From NCBI GenBank assembly GCA_028820845.1, contig JAPPII010000037.1, positions 1 through 64,000 on the forward strand: 64,000 bases of DNA, in the 5' to 3' direction. This DNA is from Candidatus Poribacteria bacterium (GTDB taxonomy: Bacteria > Poribacteria > WGA-4E > WGA-3G). Shown piece after piece: positions 17,158 to 26,229 of this stretch. How positions within the stretch are numbered: position 1 is the stretch's first letter; each line of letters begins with the position of its first letter. The notes beneath the pieces were generated by a model that worked only from the letters and a program-made list of their open reading frames with translations, made no database searches and was not told the DNA's origin. The position numbers and the translations under genes are program-made.

Positions 17158-20100
17158 TTACTGTGTATTTCCCTCAAGTTGACGTAAAGTGTCCTCTAAA
17201 AGTTGAAGGACGCGTCCATATTCTGCCCAGTCGCCAGCGCGTTGTGCGTCTTGTGCTTGATTAAAATAGCGACTGGCTTGTTGAATAAGACCTATCAGTG
17301 AAGTCTGATTTGTACCGGTGTCAGTTGCGATTTCAGTCATTGGTGTCGTAGTAGTGGCTTGAAGCGTCGTTCTCTGTCCGAACATCTTGACGAGTGCTTC
17401 CTCCAGACTCTCACCCCAGACGACTTCATTGCCGTATCCAATAACGACTCTCCGCAATTCGGGAATAGCGGTTTTCTCATCTTCAGATTGTATGTAGATA
17501 GGCTCAACATAAAGCAGAGAGTCATTCATTGGAAGAATCAGGAGATTACCGCGTAAAACCCGGGAGCCTTGCGTATTCCAGAGACTAATCTGTTGAGAAA
17601 TATCGGGTTCTTGGCTAATAAAGTTCTCAACTTGCATAGGTCCAGCGACCTGTTTTCCCTTCGGGAAGCGGTAAACGAGGAGTTGTCCGTATTGGGGCAG
17701 ATCACACCGAGCGGCGAGCCATGCTGTCAAATTCGGTTTATTGAGTGGCGTGTAGGGCAACATCAACATGAATTCGGCTCTCTCTTGCCCGGGCAGTCTG
17801 ATAACCACATAGTAAGGCTCAACGGGTTGCCCATTTACGCCGGAACTTTGTGGTACCTGTTGTGGTAGAAACGGGTTCCTTTGCTGCGGTTGGACAACTT
17901 GCCGCGTCTGTGCGTCTGTATTGTCATAGAGTTCCCTGCCGATCTCCCATTTATCTTCACCCGCATAAAAGGTTACAGGGTCTTTCATGTGATAATCTTG
18001 GTAGACGCGCGCTTGGATGAGGAACATAGAGGTCGGATAGCGGATATGCGTTTTGAGTTCCTCCGGCATGTCTTCAAAGGATTTGAAAAGGTCTGGGAAG
18101 ATTCTGCGATAACATTCTGCAATAGGGTCTTGTTCTCGTTCCATGACGTAAAAATCGACAGAACCGTCGTAAGCGTCTACAACGACTTTAACAGAATTTC
18201 GGATATAGTTACCCCAGGGTTCAGCATTTCGCTGCGTATTTGCAATCTGTCGTCTTCTTTCGCTAACGAATTCTTCCATAGAAACGGCATAGGGATAGCG
18301 ATGTGTAATGGTATAGGCATCAATTAGCCAAACAAGCCGTCCCTTATAGATAATGACGTAGGGATCACCGTCATAGCGCAAGAAGGGTGCGATTTTCTGT
18401 ACGCGTTCCCTGATATTCCGATCATAGAGAATTTTACTTGTTGATGAAATTTCACCCGGTAAGACGAAGTTAATCTCGTTATTGAATTTGAGCATATACA
18501 CGAGTTTTCGCCAGAAAGAACTTAGCGGCACGCCGCCTTGCCCTTGATAGGCATATTCGGCATACTGCTGTCCCTCTTGGGGATAATCAAATTCAAGCCC
18601 TTGGTTCCGATTTGGGTGTACGATAACGTAACGATTCGTGCGTTCACCATAATAGATACGGGGTCCTGGGGTTTCACCAAACCGGTGTTGCCACTGTTCA
18701 TCGTAGTCAATAGGCGGCAAGCCTTGAATATACATGTGCGGTTTCCCGTCAACAATTTCGTTAACAGGGCTGACGACTGCGCCGTATCCGTGTGTATAGG
18801 TATAGGTTTGCTTATACCAATCATTTCTGATTTCCACGGGGAGTTCGTTGATGTTGAGTTCCCGTCCGGCGAGCATCACCTGTCGAATTTCACCATCAAC
18901 GGTATAACGATCGATATCCACATCATTGAAGTCGTATTGCGATCTTAATTCTTGGAGTTGACGGAAAGTTCTGCGTAAGGGTCGCCAATCCCAGAGACGG
19001 ATGCTGTTAAAAACAGGGGCGTTCTCCTGACTCCTTATGTCCTCATAACTGAGTTGCTCCGTGAGAGGATATTCCTGTTCTGTCACGGTGTTTTCAGCCA
19101 AGCCGTAAGCTTGAAGCGTCGCTTTGATATTATAGTTGATGTAATCCGCTTCCAACACCTGTTTTCTGGGTTCTACCTGCCATCTTTGTATAGCGACAGG
19201 GTAGGCTTGTCCAAGGAAACCGGCAATTAGGAATACAGCGAACCCACCGAAAGCAAGCGTGTTGCTTTTGAGAAAGACGCTAACAATAAAAACCAATGCG
19301 CAAAGCACTGTGATACCGAGCATAATCCACAATACTGGAAGCCGTGCTTGTATCGCGGCGTATCCACCGCCCCCCCGTACCACGTCATTAGAGGTATACA
19401 GCAGATCATACATGACAAATTGATAGTTCCACGCTCGACAGAGGAGCGTTATCCCGACAAGCGTGAACAGATGCGCTTTGACATTGAAAGGTGGGCGGAA
19501 TCGAAACTGGCTGGTATCCCCAGTGACTAGCCCGTGGAAAAAGTAGATGACGAGTGCGAATATGGTCACCAACAAGAAAATCCCGAAAAGCGTTCCACAA
19601 ATGTAACGCCAGAACGGCATTTCAAAAACGTAGTAGGTGACATCCTTGTTGAAAATTGGGTCGCGTGCGGGTGAAGTGAAAAACGCTTTTTGCCCGGCTT
19701 CTATCTGAACGGACGTATTTAATCGAATCGCGCTGCTCAACACAGCCTCAACGCGGGCTTCCTGATTTGTGCCATCAACCTGAACATTTATCGGATCCCC
19801 AACCTTTATATTTTTCGCTTGAAGTTCCAAGGGTGTGACGGGAATTTCGTTAGAATCCAAATTTGCTTCTACAATAATAGGTGTAGCAGCGGGAAAAACG
19901 AGTTCATCGGCGTTTTGAAAACGTAGATAAATTTCCCATCGGTCACTGGCTGTGTAGCCCATCAAGATACTAAACAGTACTGCGAGAAGCGTTAGCCCCC
20001 CATAAATTAACCTTCGCGTAGCACCCGGATCGTCTGTGGCACCGTCTGTGAAGTCTGCGCCTCCCATAAAAGCCGGGCTGAGATAGGCGGGTGTGAATCG

Positions 20101-20322
20101 GTAGATGATGAAAAGATTCGTTAAGAGGATTACCAAATAACAGAGCCCAACAACTGCCCCGACACCGATTTTTGTTGTGAGAATTTTAGCGTAAACGCCC
20201 CAATAGTCAACTACCTTAAACCATAGGTAATCCGGGTAAAGGTTCACCCAGGTAGCAACGAGTCCTCCGATAATTGCGAGGACGACGACAGTGGGAATCA
20301 AGCGTTTGGTTCGTGAATCCAT
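17158..20322 (-). CDS. UPF0182 family membrane protein
   Basis: This 1054-residue protein matches the UPF0182 (COG1615) family in length and layout. The first 330 residues hold about seven transmembrane helices (LIPTVVVLAIIGGLVATWV, LCYLVILLTNLFIIYRF, LFGIFLLVTIFALVIYFF). A large extracytoplasmic region follows, with family blocks such as IRLWDWRPL, DIDRYTVDG, YTHGYGAVVSPVN, GLPPIDY and YGERTNRYVIV. The tail is acidic and Gln-rich. Function is unknown throughout the family. AAGGAA lies before the ATG. Confidence 0.92.
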   Translation of the reverse strand: MDSRTKRLIPTVVVLAIIGGLVATWVNLYPDYLWFKVVDYWGVYAKILTTKIGVGAVVGLCYLVILLTNLFIIYRFTPAYLSPAFMGGADFTDGATDDPGATRRLIYGGLTLLAVLFSILMGYTASDRWEIYLRFQNADELVFPAATPIIVEANLDSNEIPVTPLELQAKNIKVGDPINVQVDGTNQEARVEAVLSSAIRLNTSVQIEAGQKAFFTSPARDPIFNKDVTYYVFEMPFWRYICGTLFGIFLLVTIFALVIYFFHGLVTGDTSQFRFRPPFNVKAHLFTLVGITLLCRAWNYQFVMYDLLYTSNDVVRGGGGYAAIQARLPVLWIMLGITVLCALVFIVSVFLKSNTLAFGGFAVFLIAGFLGQAYPVAIQRWQVEPRKQVLEADYINYNIKATLQAYGLAENTVTEQEYPLTEQLSYEDIRSQENAPVFNSIRLWDWRPLRRTFRQLQELRSQYDFNDVDIDRYTVDGEIRQVMLAGRELNINELPVEIRNDWYKQTYTYTHGYGAVVSPVNEIVDGKPHMYIQGLPPIDYDEQWQHRFGETPGPRIYYGERTNRYVIVHPNRNQGLEFDYPQEGQQYAEYAYQGQGGVPLSSFWRKLVYMLKFNNEINFVLPGEISSTSKILYDRNIRERVQKIAPFLRYDGDPYVIIYKGRLVWLIDAYTITHRYPYAVSMEEFVSERRRQIANTQRNAEPWGNYIRNSVKVVVDAYDGSVDFYVMEREQDPIAECYRRIFPDLFKSFEDMPEELKTHIRYPTSMFLIQARVYQDYHMKDPVTFYAGEDKWEIGRELYDNTDAQTRQVVQPQQRNPFLPQQVPQSSGVNGQPVEPYYVVIRLPGQERAEFMLMLPYTPLNKPNLTAWLAARCDLPQYGQLLVYRFPKGKQVAGPMQVENFISQEPDISQQISLWNTQGSRVLRGNLLILPMNDSLLYVEPIYIQSEDEKTAIPELRRVVIGYGNEVVWGESLEEALVKMFGQRTTLQATTTTPMTEIATDTGTNQTSLIGLIQQASRYFNQAQDAQRAGDWAEYGRVLQLLEDTLRQLEGNTQ

Positions 20323-20458
20323 AGTATTCCTTTTCTAAGGGTTATTAGTTTTCAGTTTTTAGAGAGAATCTTGTGGCAGTAAAAACGTTCTCACCTGCCA
20401 CAACGAGTTACTGACAACCGATAACTGAAAGTGAGCGTAGCGAACGTCCTGACAACCA

Positions 20459-23400
20459 TTAAAAGGCTTGTCCGAGTCCGAGGTGGTACTTGATACCGGG
20501 TTCTAATCCGGTGAGATCGGTCAATCGTGCTGCGGCGAAATCTACCGAAAACACACCGAGTTGCAGTCGAAGCCCAATTCCGATGGAGGCTTTAACATCG
20601 TCAAGCCGCAGTCGATTGTTTTCCCAAACAAAGAGCGTGAAGGGGTTCTCTGGTCCGTACTGCCAATCCGACCATGCGCCTCCCATATCGGCAAAGAGGA
20701 TGCCGCGAATGCCGCCGAGGGTCCATGGAACGGGCCATCCGAAGTGCAGTATATCTATGAAGGGAATACGGACTTCCAAGTTGAGGAGCCCGATGCGCGT
20801 GCCGACTAAGGCTTCATAATCATAACCCCGTATTGTGTCAATGCCGCCGAGATAGAAGTAGGATTGGTCAGCACCAAAGTTACTGCCGAGCAATAACCGC
20901 GCTGCAATAGTGGAACGTCTTCCGAGTCCGAAGTAGCGGCGTGCGTCAAAAATAACGTTTGTCAGTGCGAGTTCGCTTCCAAGTGCGGGGAAGGATTGCT
21001 CAAGTTCGATGCGGTAGCGTGAGCCGGTATAAGGTTCCCACTCCCGCCACATCGTTGTGTCCCCAACAAAGGCGAGAGAGCCAACAGTGAGTAGCCCTCT
21101 ATCGTCCTCATAGGGATCGAGAGGTTCCCTTGTTTGGAAGTTAAAGGAAAACGGTTTCGAGTACATCGAGAATGCCAAATCGAGGCGGTGGTATCTGTCA
21201 AATGGATAGTTGAGATACGCGCCGAGCCCAGTAATCCGCTGTAAAATGCCGCGTCTGCTCTGGATACCGCCTAAAATATGGTATTCATGATAGTTATAAA
21301 TCATCGCGCCAATATCGGTTCGGTGTGTCAGAAATCCGTACTGTGCGATGAAATCCGGTGCGAGATAGCTGGACTGATTCATTACACTGACCCCAACGCG
21401 ATGGTTGCCGAGCATATCACTACCGACGATTTGTACCGAGCTTCTCAGGATACCGTCGGCACCGAAAGTAAAATCTGGAAAGATTGCATCCAAAACGAAA
21501 GAGGATCGTGTACTGTACTTCCGCTTAGCAATCCTATAATTCTCTGGTTCTTCAGCCGTCAAAATCGCGGAGGGTTCCTCGACATCTGCGACTTCAATTT
21601 TCTCCTCAATGGTTTTGGACGTGTCCATGAGACAGACGTCATATTTTCCGTTCTGGTATGCACTAAAGAGCAGGTGGTCTCTATCCGGTGACAGACTCGG
21701 ATTAAAACAGCCCGTCATGATGTTGGTAAGACGTGTAAGTTCAGCCTTTAAAGATGCGTCTGCAGATTTCTGCGTTTCCTCTGGGGATACGAGTAACTCG
21801 GCATCTGCGGGACTATCAGTCTGCTGGACATCGTGCGTTTCTTGTGTGGTATCCGTGTTTTCCTGTGCGCTGGTTTTCTCCACAATCTTAAGTTCATAGA
21901 CATCGTAAATCCCTTGGGCATCCGAGCAGAAAAGGATTGATTCCGTCCCTGGTGTCCACGTTGGACTGATAGCGTTATAGGTATTATCGGTCAGGACGCG
22001 TTCGGTTTCGCTATTAAGGTCTATAAGGACGAGCCTATTTTTCCCGCCGCGCTCAGAGGCGTAGAGGATCTTATCAGCTGTTGGATGCCATGAGGGGTGT
22101 GTGTCGTTGAAAGGATCGAAAGTGAGCCGCCTGATTTCACCGGTCAACAATTCAATAATATAGAGGTCTGTCTGTCCGTCTTTGAGTGCAGCAAAGATGA
22201 TACGCTCCCCGCTCCCATCATAGTCTGGAGACGTAGCGTTATCAAAATCGAGTTCAAAGTATTGCGTCAGCTCCTCTGTCAAAATGTTGACTTCAAGGAG
22301 ATAGTTTGCATCGTGATATTTAGCGATGAAGGCAATTTTGTCCCCATCGGGTGCCCATGCGAGGCTTCTGCCAAACCCCCCGAAATCCGTACGGATCTCC
22401 TCATACTTCTCGCGGAAAAGTCGCTTGGTGACCCGTTTGATGCGTTCACCGGTTTTTGCAGACATGAGGACAATCTCAAGGAATCCTTCATTTCCTGTGA
22501 CATAAGCGATAATATCGCCGCTTGGGGACCAGATGGGTTTAATATTATGCGAGTATTTCGATTTCTCGGTCAAATTCTTCGAGACGAGGTCTGGCAACTC
22601 CCTATCCTCAATAAGGGGCCAGTAGCGCTTTCGTACCGTCTGTCTCCACGCCTTATCAAATTCCTCAAGTTCTATACCGAGTACTTCTATGAAAACCTGG
22701 TTGATATCCTTTGTCCGACTTTGTCGTAAGCCTTGCAAAATTTCAGCGATTTTTTCTCGTCCATAGGTCTCCGTGAGATACGCTACCGCCAATTGCCCCA
22801 ACTTATATCCAACAAACGGTGAGCTGAGTCGATTGAAGTTGTGGAGCTGCGGCAAGGGTACAATATTGTTATTCATACTTGCGTCGCGAATCACCATTTC
22901 GCCGATGGCATCGTTATCTTCGGCAAAGTAGTCTGCCATTCCTTCTATGAACCAGATCGGTGCGGAATAGAGAAACTCGCCGCTATAGATACGGGCATGC
23001 GGTTTCTGATAGATGATGTCGTACTGGAAAATATGGATGAGTTCGTGGAAGATCACTTCTCGAAACGCTTCAAGCGAACCGGTGAAAGGTATAACGATGC
23101 GATGTTTAAAGAGTTCAGCGAATCCGCCGATGCCTTCGTGGAGTTCTTGGAGGATTATGTTGGTTTCCTGAAAATCTTTGTGGGATTTGTAAAGGATCAG
23201 AGGCGTTCTGTCTCGGAGCTCATGTTCAAAATCAGCACTGTGTTGCTCGTAAGCCTCCTCAGCAATCGCGGCCATGATCGGAACAAGTTTTGCTTCACTC
23301 GGATAATAGTAGATATCAAAATGCTCTGTTTTATGGATGTGCCACTCGAAACGTTGTGCCGTAATTTTATTTTTTCCGAAACTTTGTGCCCACGTGACAC

Positions 23401-23515
23401 ACGGAATAGCGAATAGCAGACCGCAAATAGCAAATAGCAAATAGCAAACTGCTAACCGCCAACTGCTGACTGCTGACTGCCAATTGTTAATTTGAGTTTT
23501 TTTCTTACCACTCAT
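20459..23515 (-). CDS. Outer-membrane protein: zinc peptidase-like domain, WD40-like propeller and Omp85-like barrel
   Basis: The protein has 1018 residues in three parts. Residues about 50-290 form a peptidase-MA-like domain with the zinc motif HELIH (in VIFHELIHIFQYD) and a downstream FIEGMADYFAE glutamate. Residues about 300-610 are TolB/PD40 propeller blades (PIWSPSGDIIAYV, LAWAPDGDKIAFIA, PSWHPTADKILYASERGG, PTWTPGTESILFCSD). Residues about 690-1018 resemble a BamA/D15 barrel (YFYLGGIDTIRGYDYEAL, ending in F). The signal peptide (residues 12-43, ending VTWA) is written in a dispersed repeat. A role in processing or assembling surface proteins is inferred. Confidence 0.85.
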   Translation of the reverse strand: MSGKKKTQINNWQSAVSSWRLAVCYLLFAICGLLFAIPCVTWAQSFGKNKITAQRFEWHIHKTEHFDIYYYPSEAKLVPIMAAIAEEAYEQHSADFEHELRDRTPLILYKSHKDFQETNIILQELHEGIGGFAELFKHRIVIPFTGSLEAFREVIFHELIHIFQYDIIYQKPHARIYSGEFLYSAPIWFIEGMADYFAEDNDAIGEMVIRDASMNNNIVPLPQLHNFNRLSSPFVGYKLGQLAVAYLTETYGREKIAEILQGLRQSRTKDINQVFIEVLGIELEEFDKAWRQTVRKRYWPLIEDRELPDLVSKNLTEKSKYSHNIKPIWSPSGDIIAYVTGNEGFLEIVLMSAKTGERIKRVTKRLFREKYEEIRTDFGGFGRSLAWAPDGDKIAFIAKYHDANYLLEVNILTEELTQYFELDFDNATSPDYDGSGERIIFAALKDGQTDLYIIELLTGEIRRLTFDPFNDTHPSWHPTADKILYASERGGKNRLVLIDLNSETERVLTDNTYNAISPTWTPGTESILFCSDAQGIYDVYELKIVEKTSAQENTDTTQETHDVQQTDSPADAELLVSPEETQKSADASLKAELTRLTNIMTGCFNPSLSPDRDHLLFSAYQNGKYDVCLMDTSKTIEEKIEVADVEEPSAILTAEEPENYRIAKRKYSTRSSFVLDAIFPDFTFGADGILRSSVQIVGSDMLGNHRVGVSVMNQSSYLAPDFIAQYGFLTHRTDIGAMIYNYHEYHILGGIQSRRGILQRITGLGAYLNYPFDRYHRLDLAFSMYSKPFSFNFQTREPLDPYEDDRGLLTVGSLAFVGDTTMWREWEPYTGSRYRIELEQSFPALGSELALTNVIFDARRYFGLGRRSTIAARLLLGSNFGADQSYFYLGGIDTIRGYDYEALVGTRIGLLNLEVRIPFIDILHFGWPVPWTLGGIRGILFADMGGAWSDWQYGPENPFTLFVWENNRLRLDDVKASIGIGLRLQLGVFSVDFAAARLTDLTGLEPGIKYHLGLGQAF
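23402..23485. repeat. Dispersed repeat that encodes the signal peptide of the barrel protein
   Basis: Read on the minus strand, this contains GGCAGTCAGCAGTCAGC followed by repeated GCTATTTGC units, the same words found in intergenic repeats elsewhere in the window. In frame it supplies codons 12-38 of the downstream protein, including the hydrophobic core of its signal peptide. Confidence 0.7.
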
Positions 23516-23634
23516 CTTTTTTTCCTATTTATTTATTTTTCCACAAGTTTTCTATAGACATATCACCCCGCTGGGGTGAGGAAAGTTCTGAAAACACTTT
23601 GTTAGAACGTTTAAAATTCGTTAAGCAACTTGAG

Positions 23635-24345
23635 TTATTTTACCAGATATCTATCTTCGCGCTCATAGTGTGGGGAAATTTGACGTGTAAACTCTGATAC
23701 TGCACGCTTGCCGAGTTCCCTAATAGTGTTCTCCCTGGGACCGACCTGCGAAAAAATAAAAGAACCGATGGTATGTGCCTCTGCAGTGCTCCGCCGGTAG
23801 GACTCATCCCAAATAATCTGCTCGGTTTCAACATCAATAATCATCACACGCAGCGCGAGCAGATAAGTCTTCTGCATATAGTCCTGATAGTCCATCACGT
23901 AACGTTGGCGCTGTATGGAATATCGCTCCCCATAATAGCGTCTTGGACGGCTATCTGAATAAAATCGGAAACTCCCGACGATAACACCTTTCACTTCAAA
24001 GTACTCGCCGAGTTGACTGAGATGCTTTGTATCAGAGAGCCACTCTTCTCCGAGGGTTTCGCCGGTAAGGAGTCTTGTGGTTTCTTGTGTACTGACGACC
24101 TTGAAACTTTTTTGGCGTGCTAACCCTCTACGGAGTATGGCGGCGATATCCTCACCGACCTCCGGTGGCAGTTCTTCGTTGCGCTCCGCCTGCTTTTCAC
24201 TGATAAACGGCAAAACGGCGAAGTTGGAATACCGGCTAACGTCGATTTCAGATTGGATCTTCACGGGAATAGAGACCCGCGTGACCGTGCTACCACACCC
24301 ACAACACGTTAGGATTACTAAGAGAATTACTATTTTTTTCGGCAT
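23635..24345 (-). CDS. Lipoprotein, CsgG/penicillin-binding-protein-activator-like
   Basis: This 236-residue protein is taken from the ATG at 24345, because AGAGGTG precedes it and it begins with a lipoprotein signal (KIVILLVILTCCGCGS). The body shows FAVLPFISEKQ, IAAILRRGLARQKSFKVVS and GVIVGSFRFYSD, the pattern of small periplasmic lipoproteins that resemble CsgG or TolB-N domains. The late part has VMIIDVETEQIIWDESYRR, which is common in this group. Partners are unknown. The upstream tetratricopeptide lipoprotein ends 19 bp before the ATG, so they probably share a transcript. Confidence 0.7.
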   Translation of the reverse strand: MPKKIVILLVILTCCGCGSTVTRVSIPVKIQSEIDVSRYSNFAVLPFISEKQAERNEELPPEVGEDIAAILRRGLARQKSFKVVSTQETTRLLTGETLGEEWLSDTKHLSQLGEYFEVKGVIVGSFRFYSDSRPRRYYGERYSIQRQRYVMDYQDYMQKTYLLALRVMIIDVETEQIIWDESYRRSTAEAHTIGSFIFSQVGPRENTIRELGKRAVSEFTRQISPHYEREDRYLVK

Positions 24346-24364
24346 CTGTGCACCTCTATTTCCA

Positions 24365-24796
24365 TTACTCCCTGTGTGGAGGTTCCCCTTCTTCCAAGTG
24401 TAGTGCATCTTCATCAAGGAGCGGTGCGTCCTCATCATCAGCCCCACTCCGCCGAATGTGTATACGGCACCGACGATAGTTGAGTCGATAGTATTTGTTA
24501 CCGGGTTCTAATCCGGTTGCGCGCTCATAGGCAGCGACAGCCTCATCGGTGTTTCCGAGTGCTTCGTAAGCGACACCGAGGTTATTATACGCTTTAGCGT
24601 TCTCTGGGTCAACCGCAATCACTTGTTTCCATCGGAAAACTGCCTCGTTCCAGAGTTGCGCTTGTGCTGCTTTTATCGCGAATTGGTTGTAAGCCTCAAT
24701 CTGGTCAACATCGCGCGATAAAGTACATCCGGACAGAATCAGGCAGATAAGTATAGCAATAGCCGCGAGTTGATTGGTCCTTCGCACGTTTATCAC
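24365..24796 (-). CDS. Tetratricopeptide-repeat lipoprotein
   Basis: The 143-residue protein starts with a lipobox (LICLILSGC, Cys near residue 24) and has two TPR units in the middle (AIKAAQAQLWNEAVFRWKQV, AKAYNNLGVAYEALGNTDEA) plus a third helix pair. The tail is acidic (ADDEDAPLLDEDALHLEEGE). TPR units mediate protein contacts, so it could be a small scaffold for the CsgG-like lipoprotein encoded just downstream. It is the first gene of the minus-strand cluster. Confidence 0.8.
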   Translation of the reverse strand: MINVRRTNQLAAIAILICLILSGCTLSRDVDQIEAYNQFAIKAAQAQLWNEAVFRWKQVIAVDPENAKAYNNLGVAYEALGNTDEAVAAYERATGLEPGNKYYRLNYRRCRIHIRRSGADDEDAPLLDEDALHLEEGEPPHRE

Positions 24797-25922
24797 CTCA
24801 GAATTTATAATATTGGGTCGCTAAACTACGCATATATACTACATTGTATCCGCCTTTCGTGTCAAGGGAAAAATGCCGATCGTTAATCGCTATTCGCTTA
24901 TCGTTAATCGCTATTCGTTATTCGCGGTATGTGGTTTACGGTTCGCGGGTAATTGTCTGAATAACGGATTCGGCGGATGGCGCGGATTTTTTAGGTGCTT
25001 GGTTGGTGTGCGATTTTGTACGGATTCATAGTTTTCATAGTGATTCATAGTGATTCATAGTAACGTTTTGAAGATTGTGCCTTTAAAACCCTCATGAAGT
25101 CAGGTGTGACGTGGGTTCGTAGGCTATCTATGAAAGGTGTGTTTTTTTCTGTTACTATGAATCCGAATTTTTCGCCTCTCGGAATTATCGCTGTAACGCC
25201 AATGGTGGCGTGGGTTTAGACGGCTTTGTACTTTTAGTACATTTGGGCGGGTTACTATGAAAGTGGTGCGCATCTGTTTTTCAGAATCAGGGTTTGCAGA
25301 TAAACGCATTCTCTGTGGACATACAAGCGCGAGTATTATTTTAACTTAATGGTATGTTTTAAGTAATTTTCGTTAAAAATGTTACACTGGTGTAACATTT
25401 TGTGTAAGTGTGTAACGTTGGACAAACCCAGTCACTGTAAGGGTTTGTGGGCGTTTTTTTATGCGTCTCCGTTATGAAAAAAAATGCCAAAAGTGTAACA
25501 TTTTCAATGTCCTGATTGTTGATTTTCTACCATCTCTGAAAATAATTATTTTAAGTATAGCATATATAAATCGGAAAGTCAAGGAAAATATTGATTTTTT
25601 TTGTTCTGATGCGGTGCTGGATCGCAGTTCGCGGTTAGTGGTTAATTGTCTGAATCGCGGATTTTCACGGATTCGGCGGATTGACGCGGATTAGATGCTC
25701 TTCTCAATAACGCTTTTTGTTAAATCTGTCTGGATCGCGGATTTACCCTGATTTTTAGGTAGGTTACTGAAAAAATATCCACGAGATCGCTGCATCTTGG
25801 TCTGCCTGTGTTAGTAAAGACTGCTGGTTCTGTTTCGGACGGTTCTCTATTCCGTAAATGCTGCATGAGTTCATCGTCCCTATCGTCTTCGTCTTCATCT
25901 CTGCGAAAGAATAGCATTAGAT
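24797..25922. other. 1.1-kb repeat-rich region without a convincing gene
   Basis: It contains TAATCGCTATTCG-type repeats (24880-24950); three copies of a dispersed word like TCTGAATCGCGGATT (24954, 25657, 25728); tandem GATTCATAGT units (25025-25066) with an inverted counterpart GTTACTATGAATCC near 25150; and a TGTTACAC palindrome cluster (25376-25500). Short open frames at 25461-25694 (+) and 25720-25953 (-) show no domain, ribosome site or coding bias that I can support. Confidence 0.55.
25376..25401. promoter_or_regulatory. Perfect palindrome with extra half-sites, possible operator
   Basis: AAAATGTTACAC and GTGTAACATTTT are exact inverted 12-mers separated by two bases. Further half-sites follow at 25408-25417 (GTGTGTAACG) and 25493-25504 (GTGTAACATTTT). 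The spacing and repetition resemble a repressor-binding region, but no regulator gene is adjacent. Confidence 0.45.
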
Positions 25923-26114
25923 GTGATGTTGTGTCGTGTTCTTGCACCATCATTTCCTTTAATTACATATTGTGCTAAATGTGGGTCAGAAATACTTAGT
26001 CAATATCCCTCATGTAGTAAGGTATTAGAAAGTCCATATAGCGTCTCAAATATTCAGAGTTTCCAGCGTTGTAAGGATTGTGGCAAGCCTTACCTATGGC
26101 ATAATCAGCAATAA
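25923..26114 (+). CDS. Small zinc-ribbon-like protein (uncertain)
   Basis: This open frame of 63 codons ends with CAKCGSEI (CxxC), then CKDCGKPY (CxxC) 30 residues later. That is enough for one zinc ribbon. The true start may be nearer YCAKCG, since the first 15 residues are hydrophobic and untypical. A strong hairpin follows at 26148. It could be a small gene or the remnant of a larger one cut by the adjacent insertion sequence. Confidence 0.4.
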   Translation: MMLCRVLAPSFPLITYCAKCGSEILSQYPSCSKVLESPYSVSNIQSFQRCKDCGKPYLWHNQQ

Positions 26115-26147
26115 AATTGTAGTATCTTTAGGCTTCATAGTCAACAA

Positions 26148-26179
26148 AAACCGCAACACCAGTTGGGGTGTCGCGGTTT
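26148..26179. terminator. Hairpin terminator
   Basis: AAACCGCAACACC and GGTGTCGCGGTTT form a stem with one mismatch. T-rich runs on either side make it usable in both directions. It resembles the terminator at 28102-28141. Confidence 0.65.
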
Positions 26180-26189
26180 GCAGATTTTC

Positions 26190-26218
26190 TTGACACGGCT
26201 AAATGGATATAGTATAAT
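26190..26218 (+). promoter_or_regulatory. Consensus sigma70 promoter facing the insertion sequence
   Basis: TTGACA (26190-26195) and TATAAT (26213-26218) are exact hexamers with the ideal 17-bp spacer. The only sequence downstream on this strand is the insertion sequence, whose transposase runs the other way. The promoter may have served the gene now beyond the insertion, at 27380. Confidence 0.65.
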
Positions 26219-26229
26219 TTTAAGTAGTA

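Noticed and set aside
25461-25694. A 77-codon plus-strand frame after the TGTTACAC palindrome
   Set aside because: It includes the dispersed TCGCGGATT repeat and shows no domain; an ATG near the palindrome is tempting but there is no ribosome site.
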